33,237 nt of DNA from Pseudomonadota bacterium (GTDB lineage: Bacteria; Pseudomonadota; Gammaproteobacteria; Xanthomonadales; Xanthomonadaceae), in contig JAEXLY010000136.1 of the NCBI GenBank assembly GCA_023444765.1, positions 1-33,237 of the forward strand, given 5' to 3'. This document shows positions 8,515 to 17,170 of this stretch, piece by piece. Each line of letters opens with the position of its first letter. The stretch's first letter is position 1. The notes below the pieces were generated by a model, which saw only the letters and a list, made by a program, of their open reading frames with translations, ran no database searches and was not told where the DNA came from. Made by a program: the position numbers and the translations under genes.

Positions 8515-9096
8515 TCAAGGCATCCGCCTTGCCACCACCTTCCAGTCCACCAGGGCCCAGAACGCCGCCAGATGGCGCTGCATGGCATCGGGCCGGTCAT
8601 CGGGCAGCGCATGGGGCCACAGGCTGCAGGCGAGCAGGGGCGTGTCGTGGCCGGTCAGCGGCGTGGTGGAGCCGGGCGTCGCGATGACCGCCAGTCGCCG
8701 GTCCGGGCGCTGTACCAGCCACAACCAGCCCGGGCCTGAGAGTCGCAGCGAGGCTTCGGCAAAACGCGCGCACATCCGTTTCATGTCGCCGAACGCCCGG
8801 GTGATCGCATCGGCCAGCGGCGCGCCCGGCTCGCCGTTCGCTCCATCGGCGGGGCGCAGCGCTGCCCAGTAGAACTCGTCCGCCCATGCCTGGGCCGCGT
8901 GCGATGCCAGCGCGCCGCGGGCCTGGCGGGCGAGATCGGCCAGGGCTGGCGCGTCCTCCGCGTCGCCGCCCAGCAGCGCGTTGAGTGCGTCGACGCCGGC
9001 CTGCTGCGCCGCGCGATGGCGCACCACGGCCTCGGCCGGCAGGTGCGGCGCGAACGCGCCCGGTTCGGTGGGCAGCGGGGACAACTGGATCGGCAT
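8515..9096 (-). CDS. Superoxide dismutase-fold protein with incomplete metal site
   Basis: 193-residue protein with clear similarity to Fe/Mn superoxide dismutases along its length: opening LSPLPTEPGAFAPHLPAE, then AAQAWADEFYW (67-77), SGPGWLWLVQ (120-129), TPLLACSLWPHA (152-163) and FWALVDWKVVA (179-189). Aligned by eye to E. coli SodB, ligand His26 is kept (H27) and His160 is kept (H162), but His73 is Asp (D73) and Asp156 is Ser (S158). The second-sphere His30 and Tyr34 are also replaced (Q31, V35). ATG 9096 matches the family start. The gene is divergent from grxD with 107 bases between. It may be a non-catalytic relative. Confidence 0.82.
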   Translation of the reverse strand: MPIQLSPLPTEPGAFAPHLPAEAVVRHRAAQQAGVDALNALLGGDAEDAPALADLARQARGALASHAAQAWADEFYWAALRPADGANGEPGAPLADAITRAFGDMKRMCARFAEASLRLSGPGWLWLVQRPDRRLAVIATPGSTTPLTGHDTPLLACSLWPHALPDDRPDAMQRHLAAFWALVDWKVVARRMP

Positions 9097-9135
9097 GACG
9101 GGTCGGGACCGGGCGCGGCGGGGGGACGCGCGGCA

Positions 9136-9141
9136 TACAAT
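9136..9141 (+). promoter_or_regulatory. Possible -10 element of grxD
   Basis: TACAAT at 9136-9141, a five of six match, lies 62 bases before the grxD start in the divergent space. No convincing -35 is present at the right distance. Confidence 0.3.
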
Positions 9142-9203
9142 ACGCAAAACCGGATTTCCCGGCGGCGCGCGTCCCTCGTGCGTCGTCGCACTGGAGTTGC
9201 GTG

Positions 9204-9524
9204 ATGACGCCGCTGGACCGCATCAAGGCCGAGGTCGAAAACCATCCCGTCGTGCTGTTCATGAAAGGCACGCCGCAGTTCCCGATGTGCGGCTTCTCCA
9301 GTCGCGCGATCGAGGTGCTCAAGGCCGCCGGCGCCACCGGCATCCATACGGTGAACGTGCTGGCCGATCCCGAGATCCGCGCCAACCTGCCGCGGTTCTC
9401 CAACTGGCCGACGTTCCCGCAGCTGTTCATCCATGGCGAGCTGATCGGCGGTTGCGACATCACCCTCGAGCTGCACGAGAGCGGCGAACTGGCGCGGATG
9501 ATCGCGGAAGTCCAGAAGGCGTGA
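9204..9524 (+). CDS. grxD: Monothiol glutaredoxin, Grx4 type
   Basis: 106-residue glutaredoxin with the CGFS active site (FPMCGFSS), which binds and transfers [2Fe-2S] clusters with BolA-type partners. Other family marks are VVLFMKGTPQFP (residues 16-27), WPTFPQLFIHGELIGGCDI with the cis-Pro and the GG-C/D glutathione-binding loop. ATG 9204 is preferred; a GTG directly before it could add one residue. The stop overlaps a GTG that is a possible start of the next gene, so it begins a three-gene operon with the SDR and MarC genes. Confidence 0.96.
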   Translation: MTPLDRIKAEVENHPVVLFMKGTPQFPMCGFSSRAIEVLKAAGATGIHTVNVLADPEIRANLPRFSNWPTFPQLFIHGELIGGCDITLELHESGELARMIAEVQKA

Positions 9525-9538
9525 GCGCAGCCACGACG

Positions 9539-10222
9539 ATGCCGGACCGCAGGCTCGAAGGCCGGACGGTCCTGGTCACGGGCGCCCATGGGGGGCTCGG
9601 CCGCGCCGTGGCGCTGGCCTGCGCACAGGCGGGCGCCACGCCCGTCCTGCTCGGGCGCAAGTCGCGCAGGCTCGAACAGGTGGCCGATACCATCGAGAAG
9701 GCGGGCGGGCAGGCGCTGCTCTATCCGCTGGACCTGGAAGGCGCGGCGCCCGACGACTACGCCGAGCTCGCCGCGCGCCTGCGCGAGCATTCCGGTCGGC
9801 TCGACGGCCTGGTCCACTGCGCCGCCGACTTCGCGGGGCTGACCCCGCTCGAACATACCGACCCTGCGGTCTTCGCCCGTGCACTGCATGTGGACCTGAC
9901 CGCGCGCTGGTGGCTCAGCCAGGCCTGCCTGCCGCTGCTGCGCGCGTCCGACGCGGGAACCCTGGTCTTCGTGATCGATCCCGCCCCCTGCGCCGCGCCC
10001 GCGTACTGGGGCGGTTACGGCATCGCCCAGCACGGCCTCGAGGCCCTGGTGGCGATGCTGGAGGCGGAGACCGGCTCCGCGCCGTTGCGCGTTCGCGCGC
10101 TGCGGCCGGGTCCGATGCGCACGCCGCTGCGCGCCCGCGCCTATGCGGCCGAGGGCGATCGCCTGGCGCGGGATCCGGCGCGCTTCGCCGCCGAGTGCGT
10201 CGAACTGCTCGCCGCTCCATGA
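9539..10222 (+). CDS. SDR-family oxidoreductase, YciK-like, atypical active site
   Basis: Short-chain dehydrogenase/reductase fold, 227 residues from ATG 9539. An in-frame GTG at 9521, overlapping the grxD stop, is an alternative start. TGAHGGLG (14-21) is the nucleotide-binding glycine motif; LVHCAAD (91-97) replaces the usual NNAG; YWGGYGIAQHG (156-166) is where SDRs have YxxxK, but here Tyr160 is followed by Gln at the Lys position (Q164). The catalytic Ser position falls in VIDPAP and is not clearly Ser. PGPMRTPL near 185 is the usual Pro-Gly turn. It may bind NAD(P) without standard catalysis. The stop overlaps the next start (ATGA). Confidence 0.85.
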   Translation: MPDRRLEGRTVLVTGAHGGLGRAVALACAQAGATPVLLGRKSRRLEQVADTIEKAGGQALLYPLDLEGAAPDDYAELAARLREHSGRLDGLVHCAADFAGLTPLEHTDPAVFARALHVDLTARWWLSQACLPLLRASDAGTLVFVIDPAPCAAPAYWGGYGIAQHGLEALVAMLEAETGSAPLRVRALRPGPMRTPLRARAYAAEGDRLARDPARFAAECVELLAAP

Positions 10223-10818
10223 CCATCCTCCAGGCCGCGCTGCTGCTGTTCCTGATCCTGGATCCACTGGGCAACATCCCGGTGTTCCTGAGCATGCTGC
10301 GAAGGCTCGAGCCGCGCCGCCAGCGCATCGTCCTGGCGCGGGAGCTGCTTATCGCACTGGCCGTGCTGATGCTGTTCCTGTGGGCCGGCAAGTACGCACT
10401 GGAGGTCATGCACCTGCGCCAGGAGTCGGTGGCGATCGCGGGGGGCATCGTCCTGTTCCTGATCGGCCTGCGCATGATCTTCCCGCCGCCCGAGGGGCTG
10501 ATGGGCGAGATCCCCGGCGGCGAGCCGTTCATCGTGCCGATGGCGATCCCGCTGGTCGCGGGCCCTTCGGGGATGGCGGCGGTGATGCTGATGGGCAGCA
10601 AGGAGCCCGACCGGTTGCTCGAATGGAGCCTGGCGCTGCTGCTGGCGTGGGCGGCGACGGCGGCCATCCTGTTTTCCGCCACGTGGCTCTACCGCCTGCT
10701 CGGCGCGCGCGCGCTGACCGCGATCGAAAGGCTCATGGGCATGCTGCTGGTCGCCATCTCCGTGCAGATGCTGCTCGACGGGCTGGCCGGCTATCTGGGC
10801 CTGTCGTTCCCGAGGTGA
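10219..10818 (+). CDS. MarC-family integral membrane protein
   Basis: 199 residues, nearly all hydrophobic, with about six membrane helices. FLILDPLGNIPVFLSML at the N-terminus and FIVPMAIPLVAGPSGMAAV in the middle are the two conserved MarC/YhgN repeats with Asp-Pro-x-Gly-Asn and Pro-x-x-x-Gly-Pro turns. The function of the family is not settled; early links to antibiotic resistance were not upheld. The start overlaps the SDR stop as ATGA, indicating coupling. Confidence 0.93.
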   Translation: MTILQAALLLFLILDPLGNIPVFLSMLRRLEPRRQRIVLARELLIALAVLMLFLWAGKYALEVMHLRQESVAIAGGIVLFLIGLRMIFPPPEGLMGEIPGGEPFIVPMAIPLVAGPSGMAAVMLMGSKEPDRLLEWSLALLLAWAATAAILFSATWLYRLLGARALTAIERLMGMLLVAISVQMLLDGLAGYLGLSFPR

Positions 10819-10833
10819 TGTTGCGTAGCAACA
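10819..10833. repeat. Short inverted repeat after the MarC gene
   Basis: TGTTGC at 10819-10824 and GCAACA at 10828-10833 flank a three-base loop, directly after the marC stop. There is no T-run, so a terminator role is uncertain. Confidence 0.4.
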
Positions 10834-10899
10834 ACAAGCACTTGGAGCGCCTATCTGGAGTCGGCATTAATTCCAGTCCGGTCAAGCACTTCCGCAACT

Positions 10900-10960
10900 T
10901 TGACAGCTGTCTTTTTGCTGTCATCTGCAACCGTTAATGTGTTAATCTGAAGTTAACCGT
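10900..10960 (+). promoter_or_regulatory. AT-rich control region before the TonB receptor gene
   Basis: The 224-base gap before the receptor is less GC-rich than its surroundings. It holds a TTGACA at 10900-10905, an inverted repeat TGACAGC (10901-10907) / GCTGTCA (10917-10923) that overlaps it, and repeated GTTAAT/GTTAAC steps at about 10933-10958. No good -10 sits 16-18 bases from the TTGACA. The arrangement suggests a regulated promoter but the exact elements are unclear. Confidence 0.35.
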
Positions 10961-11042
10961 ACGCCACCGAACTTCCGCCGGCTCCCCGCGGCGCGCGTCC
11001 GGTTTGTCCCCTCACCACGACCACCCGCACCGAGGCTTCCCC

Positions 11043-14000
11043 ATGACCCACCGCAACCGCGTCCGACTGTCGAAACTGTCGATCGGTCTGATCGCTGCGC
11101 TCGCCGCAGCCCCCGTATTCGCGCAGAGCACCTCCGCCGGCGTCGGCGGCCTGGTGACCGACAGCAGCGGCCAGCCGGTCGCGGGCGCGGAAGTCGTCAT
11201 CACCCACGTCGAGTCGGGCACGGTCAGCCGCGCCACCACCGATGCGAGCGGCCGCTACAACGCGCGCGGCCTGCGCGTGGGCGGTCCGTACGAGATCACG
11301 ATCACCAAGTCGGGCGAGGGCACCAGGACGGAGGACAACGTGTTCCTCGCGCTGAACCAGGTCAACACGGTCAACACGACGCTTGCGGGCGACGTGACCA
11401 CCCTTGGCACGGTCACGGCGGTCGGCGTGGCCGGCGGCCTCGACATCTTCGGCGCCAATCGCATGGGCACGGCGACCAACGTCGACCGCTCTTCCATCGA
11501 GGCCCTGCCGTCGGCAGGCCGCGACATCCAGGACTACATCCGCCTGGATCCGCGCATCTCGCAGACCAGCAAAGGCCGTGGCGAAATTTCCGCCGGTGGC
11601 CAGAACTCGCGGTTCAACGCGATCCGCGTCGATGGCGTGGCCTCCTCGGACACCTTCGGTTTGGAGTCGAACAATTCGCCGACCATGCGCCAGCCGGTCT
11701 CGATCGACGCGATCCAGGAAATCAACATCGCGCTCGCCGACTACGACACCACCATCGCCGCTGCCACTGGCGCGGTAATCAATGCCGTGACGCGCTCGGG
11801 CACCAACAACTTCTCCGGCAGCGCCTACTACACCTTCCGCGACCAGGACTGGGTGCGCGACGACGACGGGGAGACCTACGGTTCCCGCCCGGGCCCGTTC
11901 ACCGGATTCATCGACGAGGAAACCTACGGCGCGACGTTCGGCGGCCCGATCATAAAGGATCGCCTGTTTTTCTTCGCCAACTACGAGAAGTTCACCCGTT
12001 CCGCGCCCGGCGCGACGGTCAGCTCGGCCGCATCGGCCATCAGCACCGCTGCCATGGACGAGGTCATCGACATCGCGCGCAGCCGCTGGGGCTTCGATGT
12101 CGGCACCTACGATGCGCCCGACAACCTCAAGTCCAATCTCGAGGAGTACGCGGTCAAGCTCGACTGGAACATCAACGACAACCACCGTGCCTCGCTGCGC
12201 TACAGCAACGTTGAGCAGTCCGACGTGTTCCTGTACGGCTTCGGCAGCTCTTCGCGCTCGCTCAGCACCAACTGGAGCGTGACCGACAAGAGCATCGAGA
12301 CGGTGACCGCGCAGCTGTTCAGTGACTGGACCGACAGTCTGTCCACCGAGTTCAAGGTGTCCCAGCGCGACTACTCTTCGGTGCGCAATCCGTTCTCGCG
12401 CCTGCCGGGCATCGGTATCGCCTTCGGCGCGCCCAATGCCGCGACCGGTGCGCCGTCCTCGCCGTACCTGAACTTCGGCACCGACACCTTCAGCCACTAC
12501 AACACGCTGGAAACCGACACCCTCAACGTGTTCGGTGCGGCGACCTGGTACGCCGGCGACCATGAGATCAAGTTCGGATTCGACTACGAGGACAACGAGA
12601 TCTACAACCTGTTCGGCCAGTCGCAGTTCGGCAGCTACACGTTCGCCTGCGTGCGGGCTGCGGACTGCAACAATTCCTTCGAGGCCGGCCGCTACTGGCA
12701 GTACAACCGGTTCGCGCCGCAGCCCGGCGCGCCGCTGGACAGCATCGCTGCTGCGTACGCACAGGACAACCTCGGTCTGTTCGTACAGGACCGCTGGGCG
12801 GTCAACTACAACCTGACGCTGATGTTGGGGCTGCGCGTGGACACCATCGGTCTCGACAGCACGCCCCCGCGCAATGAACTGGTCCAGCGCGTCTACGGTT
12901 ACGACAACACCTATACGCCAGACGGGGAGAAGCTGTGGCAGCCGCGGTTCGGCTTCAACTACACCTTCGACAGCGACCGCCAGACCCAGCTGCGCGGCGG
13001 CCTGGGCCTGTTCCAGGGCGCAGCCGCCAATGTCTGGATCGGCAACTCGTTCGCCAATGCGGGCGTCAACCTCGTCGAGTACGCGGTCAACTTCAGCCAG
13101 GCCCGCGATCGCAACATGATGGAACAGCTGTTGGCGGCCAATCCGTTCTCCGCAGACCCGGACAACCAGCCCGTGCGTGACGCGGGTTACAACCAGACCG
13201 TCAACCTGATGGAGCCCGGGTTCCAGCAGCCGTCCGTGTGGAAGGCCAATCTGGCGTTCGACCATGAGCTCCCGTGGTACGGCATCGTGGCGTCCGCCGA
13301 ACTGCTGTTCACCCGCGTCAACGACGCGTTGCACTACGAGCGCCTTGATCTGGGCGCGCCCACCGCTACCAGCGTCCAAGATGGCCGCCTGATGTACTGG
13401 AGCAACCTGTCGGCGGGCAGCGGCGTTCGTGCCAACCAGAACGCCGAGATCGCGGCGTTGCGTGCGGCGGGACAGATTCCGGCCGGCTACGAAAGCGTGC
13501 AGGGCTGGGGCAACGACGGCGTGATCCTGCTGCGCAACACCGACAAGGGTGGTTCCGAGCAGCTCACGGTCAGCCTGACCAAGCCGCTGGTCGAGAACTG
13601 GTCGTGGATGCTGGGCTATACCTACACCAACTCGACCGAGGTCAGCCCGCTGACCAGCTCGCGCGCCATTTCCAATTGGAACGGGCGCATGATCCTGCAG
13701 TCGAACGAAGAAGTGGATTCGCGGTCCAACTACGAGATCCGCGACCGGTTCAGCGGTGCGCTGACCTGGCAGAAGGCATTCTTCGGCGACTACAACACCA
13801 CCGCGTCGGTGTTCTACGAAGGTCGCAGCGGCAAGCCCTACAGCTGGGGCTTCTCCAACGACGCCAACGGCGACGGGTACATCAACGACCTGTTCTACGT
13901 GCCCGAAGGCCGCGGCGATGTGATCTTCACCGGCGGTGCCGCGATGGAGCAGGCCTTCTTCGACTGGCTGCAGGACAACCCCGAGCTGGCCCGCTACGCC

Positions 14001-14366
14001 GGTACCTCGGTTCCGCGCAACAGTGCGACCTCGAAGTGGGTGAATACGTTCGACGTGCGCTTCAGCCAGGAGCTGCCGGGCTTCTTCGATGGGCACAAGT
14101 CCGAAATCTGGCTGGACATCATCAACATCGGCAACCTGATCAACAAGGACTGGGGGCAGGTGTATGAGGTCGGTTTCCCCCTGCGCAGGAACGTGGCGCA
14201 GTTCCGCGGCATCGACGCGGCGACCGGGCGCTACATCTACAACTTCGTGAACGCGCCTGGCACGTCGGCCAACACCGTGGGCGGCATCGACCTGTACGAC
14301 AACCAGGACCAGACCAAGGGCGTGTCCCGCTGGCAGGTCCAGGTGGGCTTCCGCTACAAGTTCTGA
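11043..14366 (+). CDS. Oar-like TonB-dependent outer-membrane receptor
   Basis: Large outer-membrane protein of 1107 residues. A signal peptide (1-28) ends in VFAQ. Residues 30-115 form a carboxypeptidase-regulatory-like beta domain (VGGLVTDSSGQPVAGAEV, TDASGRYNARGL), as in Oar and many xanthomonad receptors. A plug domain follows (about 140-270: DIQDYIRLDPRIS, FNAIRVDGV, ISIDAIQEINI-like, GAVINAVTRSGTNNFSGS). The rest is a beta-barrel ending in WQVQVGFRYKF with the usual C-terminal Phe. The substrate cannot be predicted. ATG 11043 gives the signal peptide. Transcription ends at a strong hairpin just downstream. The antisense strand is open for over 1000 codons but this is a codon-bias shadow. 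Confidence 0.93.
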   Translation: MTHRNRVRLSKLSIGLIAALAAAPVFAQSTSAGVGGLVTDSSGQPVAGAEVVITHVESGTVSRATTDASGRYNARGLRVGGPYEITITKSGEGTRTEDNVFLALNQVNTVNTTLAGDVTTLGTVTAVGVAGGLDIFGANRMGTATNVDRSSIEALPSAGRDIQDYIRLDPRISQTSKGRGEISAGGQNSRFNAIRVDGVASSDTFGLESNNSPTMRQPVSIDAIQEINIALADYDTTIAAATGAVINAVTRSGTNNFSGSAYYTFRDQDWVRDDDGETYGSRPGPFTGFIDEETYGATFGGPIIKDRLFFFANYEKFTRSAPGATVSSAASAISTAAMDEVIDIARSRWGFDVGTYDAPDNLKSNLEEYAVKLDWNINDNHRASLRYSNVEQSDVFLYGFGSSSRSLSTNWSVTDKSIETVTAQLFSDWTDSLSTEFKVSQRDYSSVRNPFSRLPGIGIAFGAPNAATGAPSSPYLNFGTDTFSHYNTLETDTLNVFGAATWYAGDHEIKFGFDYEDNEIYNLFGQSQFGSYTFACVRAADCNNSFEAGRYWQYNRFAPQPGAPLDSIAAAYAQDNLGLFVQDRWAVNYNLTLMLGLRVDTIGLDSTPPRNELVQRVYGYDNTYTPDGEKLWQPRFGFNYTFDSDRQTQLRGGLGLFQGAAANVWIGNSFANAGVNLVEYAVNFSQARDRNMMEQLLAANPFSADPDNQPVRDAGYNQTVNLMEPGFQQPSVWKANLAFDHELPWYGIVASAELLFTRVNDALHYERLDLGAPTATSVQDGRLMYWSNLSAGSGVRANQNAEIAALRAAGQIPAGYESVQGWGNDGVILLRNTDKGGSEQLTVSLTKPLVENWSWMLGYTYTNSTEVSPLTSSRAISNWNGRMILQSNEEVDSRSNYEIRDRFSGALTWQKAFFGDYNTTASVFYEGRSGKPYSWGFSNDANGDGYINDLFYVPEGRGDVIFTGGAAMEQAFFDWLQDNPELARYAGTSVPRNSATSKWVNTFDVRFSQELPGFFDGHKSEIWLDIINIGNLINKDWGQVYEVGFPLRRNVAQFRGIDAATGRYIYNFVNAPGTSANTVGGIDLYDNQDQTKGVSRWQVQVGFRYKF

Positions 14367-14390
14367 TCGGGCGCGCTACGCACGCAGCAA

Positions 14391-14420
14391 GGAAACGGCC
14401 GGGATATCCCGGCCGTTTCC
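14391..14420 (+). terminator. Rho-independent-type terminator of the TonB receptor gene
   Basis: A 30-base perfect palindrome: GGAAACGGCCGGGAT at 14391-14405 followed by its exact complement to 14420. It lies 25 bases after the receptor stop. The 3' arm ends in TTTCC and is followed by GTTTG, so the T-run is weak. Confidence 0.8.
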
Positions 14421-14470
14421 GTTTGCGGGGGCGGCTGCGCTACAGTCGCCTCCCAGACGAGAGAGCAAGA

Positions 14471-15865
14471 ATGGACCAACCCAAGATGGAAGCCGCCGCG
14501 ACCTCCCTGCCCGTGGTGAGCGCCCGCATCTACCCGCGCGGCGCGCTCGACATCCTCTCGCGCGACGAAGTCGCGCGGCTCAAGGATGCGTCCAGCGGCG
14601 GCATGCACGACCTGCTGCGCCGCTGCGCGCTGGCGGTGCTGACCAGCGGCAGCGCCTCGGACGACCCGCGCGCCGCGCAGGAGCTCTATCCAAGCTTCGA
14701 CATCCAGGTGCTGCAGCAGGACCGCGGCGTGCGCATCGAACTGATCAACGCCCCGGCGATGGCCTTCGTCGACGGCCAGATCATCCGCGGCGTGGCCGAA
14801 CTGCTGTTCGCGGTGGTGCGCGACCTGGCCTGGACGGCGATCGAGCTTGGGCCGGACATGGAGGCCGAGCTGGAAACGTCCCCCGGGCTGACCAACGCCG
14901 TGTTCGGCCTGCTGCGCAACGCGCGCATCCTGCAGCCTGCCGACCCGAACCTGGTGGTGTGCTGGGGCGGCCACTCGATCGGGCGCGAGGAGTACCAGTA
15001 CACCAAGAACGTCGGCTACGAACTGGGCCTGCGCGGCCTGGACATCTGCACCGGCTGCGGCCCGGGCGCGATGAAGGGGCCGATGAAGGGCGCCACCATC
15101 GCCCATGCCAAGCAGCGTCGCCGCCGCACCCGCTACATCGGTATCACGGAGCCGGGCATCATCGCGGCCGAATCGCCCAACCCGATCGTCAACCACCTGG
15201 TGATCATGCCGGACATCGAGAAGCGCCTGGAGGCCTTCGTCCGGCTCGGCCACGGCATCATCGTGTTCCCCGGCGGCGTCGGCACGGCCGAGGAAATCCT
15301 GTATCTGCTCGGCATCCTGCTGCGCCAGGAGAATGCCGGGCTGCCGTTCCCCTTCATCCTCACCGGACCGGTCGCCGCGGCGCCCTACTTCGAGCAGATC
15401 GACCACTTCATCCGCCTCACGCTGGGGGATGCGGCGGCCGACCGCTACGAGATCATCATTTCCGACCCGGAGAGGGTGGCCCGTCGCATGGGTGCCGGCA
15501 TTCGCGACGTGCGCGAGTACCGCATCGCCCACAAGGACTCGTTCTACTTCAACTGGGGCCTGGACGTGCCGCTGGACTGCCAGCAGCCCTTCGTGCCCAC
15601 GCACGAGGCGATGGCCGCGCTGGACTTGCGCCACGGCCGCCGGCCCCAGGACCTGGCGGCCGACCTGCGCCGTGCCTTCTCGGGTATCGTCGCCGGCAAC
15701 GTCAAGGAAGACGGCATGCGCCGGGTGGAACAGTACGGTCCGTTCCAGATCCGCGGCGACCAGGACATCATGCAGGCGCTGGACGCCCTGTTGCGCGCCT
15801 TCGTGCAGCAGCGGCGGATGAAGATCTCCGGCGAGTACCGGCCGTGCTACCAGGTGATTGCCTGA
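14471..15865 (+). CDS. ppnN: Nucleotide 5'-monophosphate nucleosidase, LOG family
   Basis: PpnN/YgdH-type enzyme that splits purine and pyrimidine nucleoside monophosphates into base and ribose 5-phosphate; the E. coli protein is controlled by (p)ppGpp. It has 464 residues, close to the E. coli length of about 454. VCWGGHSIGREEYQYTKNVG (about 162-181) and GCGPGAMKGPMKGA are the LOG-family nucleotide-binding parts, and FPGGVGTAEEILYLLGIL is the PGGxGTxxE signature. Flanking N- and C-terminal domains specific to PpnN are present. A GAGAG stretch precedes ATG 14471. It stands alone between the receptor terminator and a convergent kinase gene. Confidence 0.93.
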   Translation: MDQPKMEAAATSLPVVSARIYPRGALDILSRDEVARLKDASSGGMHDLLRRCALAVLTSGSASDDPRAAQELYPSFDIQVLQQDRGVRIELINAPAMAFVDGQIIRGVAELLFAVVRDLAWTAIELGPDMEAELETSPGLTNAVFGLLRNARILQPADPNLVVCWGGHSIGREEYQYTKNVGYELGLRGLDICTGCGPGAMKGPMKGATIAHAKQRRRRTRYIGITEPGIIAAESPNPIVNHLVIMPDIEKRLEAFVRLGHGIIVFPGGVGTAEEILYLLGILLRQENAGLPFPFILTGPVAAAPYFEQIDHFIRLTLGDAAADRYEIIISDPERVARRMGAGIRDVREYRIAHKDSFYFNWGLDVPLDCQQPFVPTHEAMAALDLRHGRRPQDLAADLRRAFSGIVAGNVKEDGMRRVEQYGPFQIRGDQDIMQALDALLRAFVQQRRMKISGEYRPCYQVIA

Positions 15866-15997
15866 CCGGGGAGCTGTCGCCTGCGCGGTGGCTCTCCCCG
15901 CTGCGGGCTGAACTCACGGGCTTCGCCTCGCGATACCGCCGTACGGGCGCGGCCAGGCATGGCCGCGGCGCCACAGGTGCAAGGTGCGAAGCGTGGC

Positions 15998-17059
15998 TCA
16001 GGCCTGCCGCGGCAGGGTCAGCGTGGCGATGTACTCGCCATCGCCCTGGCGCACTTCGACGCCGCCCTCGCCTGCGGTGAACACCTGGATGCGCGACCGG
16101 ACCGCGCTCAGCCCGATGCCGTGTCCGGAGGACGCCGGCGCCGGATCCGGCGTCGAGTTGCGCACGTCGATCGCGATCGACGCCGGGCCGCTGCGCAGCG
16201 AAACCGCGACATCGCCACCGCTGCGGCTGGGCTCGATCCCGTGCTTGATCGCGTTCTCCACCAGCGGCTGGATGGACAGAGGCGGGATCATCACACCCGC
16301 CAGCGCCTCCGCTGGCAGCGCCACGTCCCACAGCACCCGCAGCCTGTCCCCGAAGCGCAGCTGTTCGATCTCCAGATAGCGCTGCGTCAATGCCAGTTCC
16401 TCGGCGAGCGGTACCTGCTCGCGTCCCGAGATCGCGGCGCGGAACAGGTCGGACAGGTCCAGCAGCAGCCGTTCGGTCTCCTGGGGCCGCGCATGTACCA
16501 GCGCGATGCCCGTGTTGAGCGCATTGAAGAGGAAGTGCGGCCGGAGCCGGGCCTGCAGCGCATCCACCTCGGCCTGCTTGGCGCGGACGGCCAGCTGCCG
16601 GGCGCGCCAGTAGTTGCGGTATCCGACCAGGCCCACGAGCCCGACCACCAGGGCGATGGCCAGCATCCGGGCCACGAACAGGACAGGGGACTGTCCCGGC
16701 TCCCGCAGGCGGGCGAACTCGAACACCTGCAACGCGGCGGTCGCGACGGCAAGCGTCACGAGCAGCAGCAGCCCCAGCCCGACCGGGGCGGACGCCAGCG
16801 GTGACAGGCGCACGAGCGCGGGCCTGAGCGCATACAGCGCGCCGACGGTACCGATCGCCACCCACTGGACGGTGAGCGATGCCAGCCCGAAGCGGACGAG
16901 CAGCCCTTCGTCGATGCCGGGCGCCAGGCTGAGCACCAGCGCCAGCGCCTCCCCCGCCAGCAGCACCGCGATCAAGGCCGGCGGCTGGAACAGGGCGTGG
17001 AGCGGATGGTTGCGGGGGTCGATCCCCATCCTGCGCGCTCCTGGCTCCCCGTTCGGCAT
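15998..17059 (-). CDS. Sensor histidine kinase, LytS/AlgZ (FimS) type
   Basis: Membrane sensor kinase of 353 residues. About four to five hydrophobic helices cover residues 28-146. A short coiled linker leads to RLRPHFLFNALNT (171-183), the His_kinase-family box with phospho-acceptor H175. The C-terminal ATPase domain has IQPLVENAIKHGIEPS (N-box) and GHGIGLSAVRSRI (G-box). In pseudomonads the AlgZ/FimS-AlgR pair controls type IV pili and alginate; here the kinase lies beside the pilus minor-pilin operon and is divergent from it, which fits a similar role. No response regulator of AlgR type lies next to it. ATG 17059 is chosen; ATG 17029 (MGIDPRNHPL) is a possible later start. Confidence 0.87.
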   Translation of the reverse strand: MPNGEPGARRMGIDPRNHPLHALFQPPALIAVLLAGEALALVLSLAPGIDEGLLVRFGLASLTVQWVAIGTVGALYALRPALVRLSPLASAPVGLGLLLLVTLAVATAALQVFEFARLREPGQSPVLFVARMLAIALVVGLVGLVGYRNYWRARQLAVRAKQAEVDALQARLRPHFLFNALNTGIALVHARPQETERLLLDLSDLFRAAISGREQVPLAEELALTQRYLEIEQLRFGDRLRVLWDVALPAEALAGVMIPPLSIQPLVENAIKHGIEPSRSGGDVAVSLRSGPASIAIDVRNSTPDPAPASSGHGIGLSAVRSRIQVFTAGEGGVEVRQGDGEYIATLTLPRQA

Positions 17060-17170
17060 CCGGTGATGATAGGGCCATGCCGCCGGGGCCGGGGAACCGG
17101 CCGCCCATCGGCCGCCGGTGGTCAAACCGCGGGCCGGCACCTAGCCTTGCCGGGCATGAGGGGAGAAGCG

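Noticed and set aside
10953..14096. Minus-strand open frame of over 1000 codons opposite the TonB receptor gene
   Set aside because: It is a shadow caused by strong third-position G/C bias; the sequence is Arg/Val/Gly/Asp-rich without family features, and the plus strand is a clear receptor.
15868..15900. Possible hairpin after ppnN (GGGGAGC ... GCTCTCCCC)
   Set aside because: The arms need a bulge and a long loop and there is no T-run, so a terminator call is not supported.
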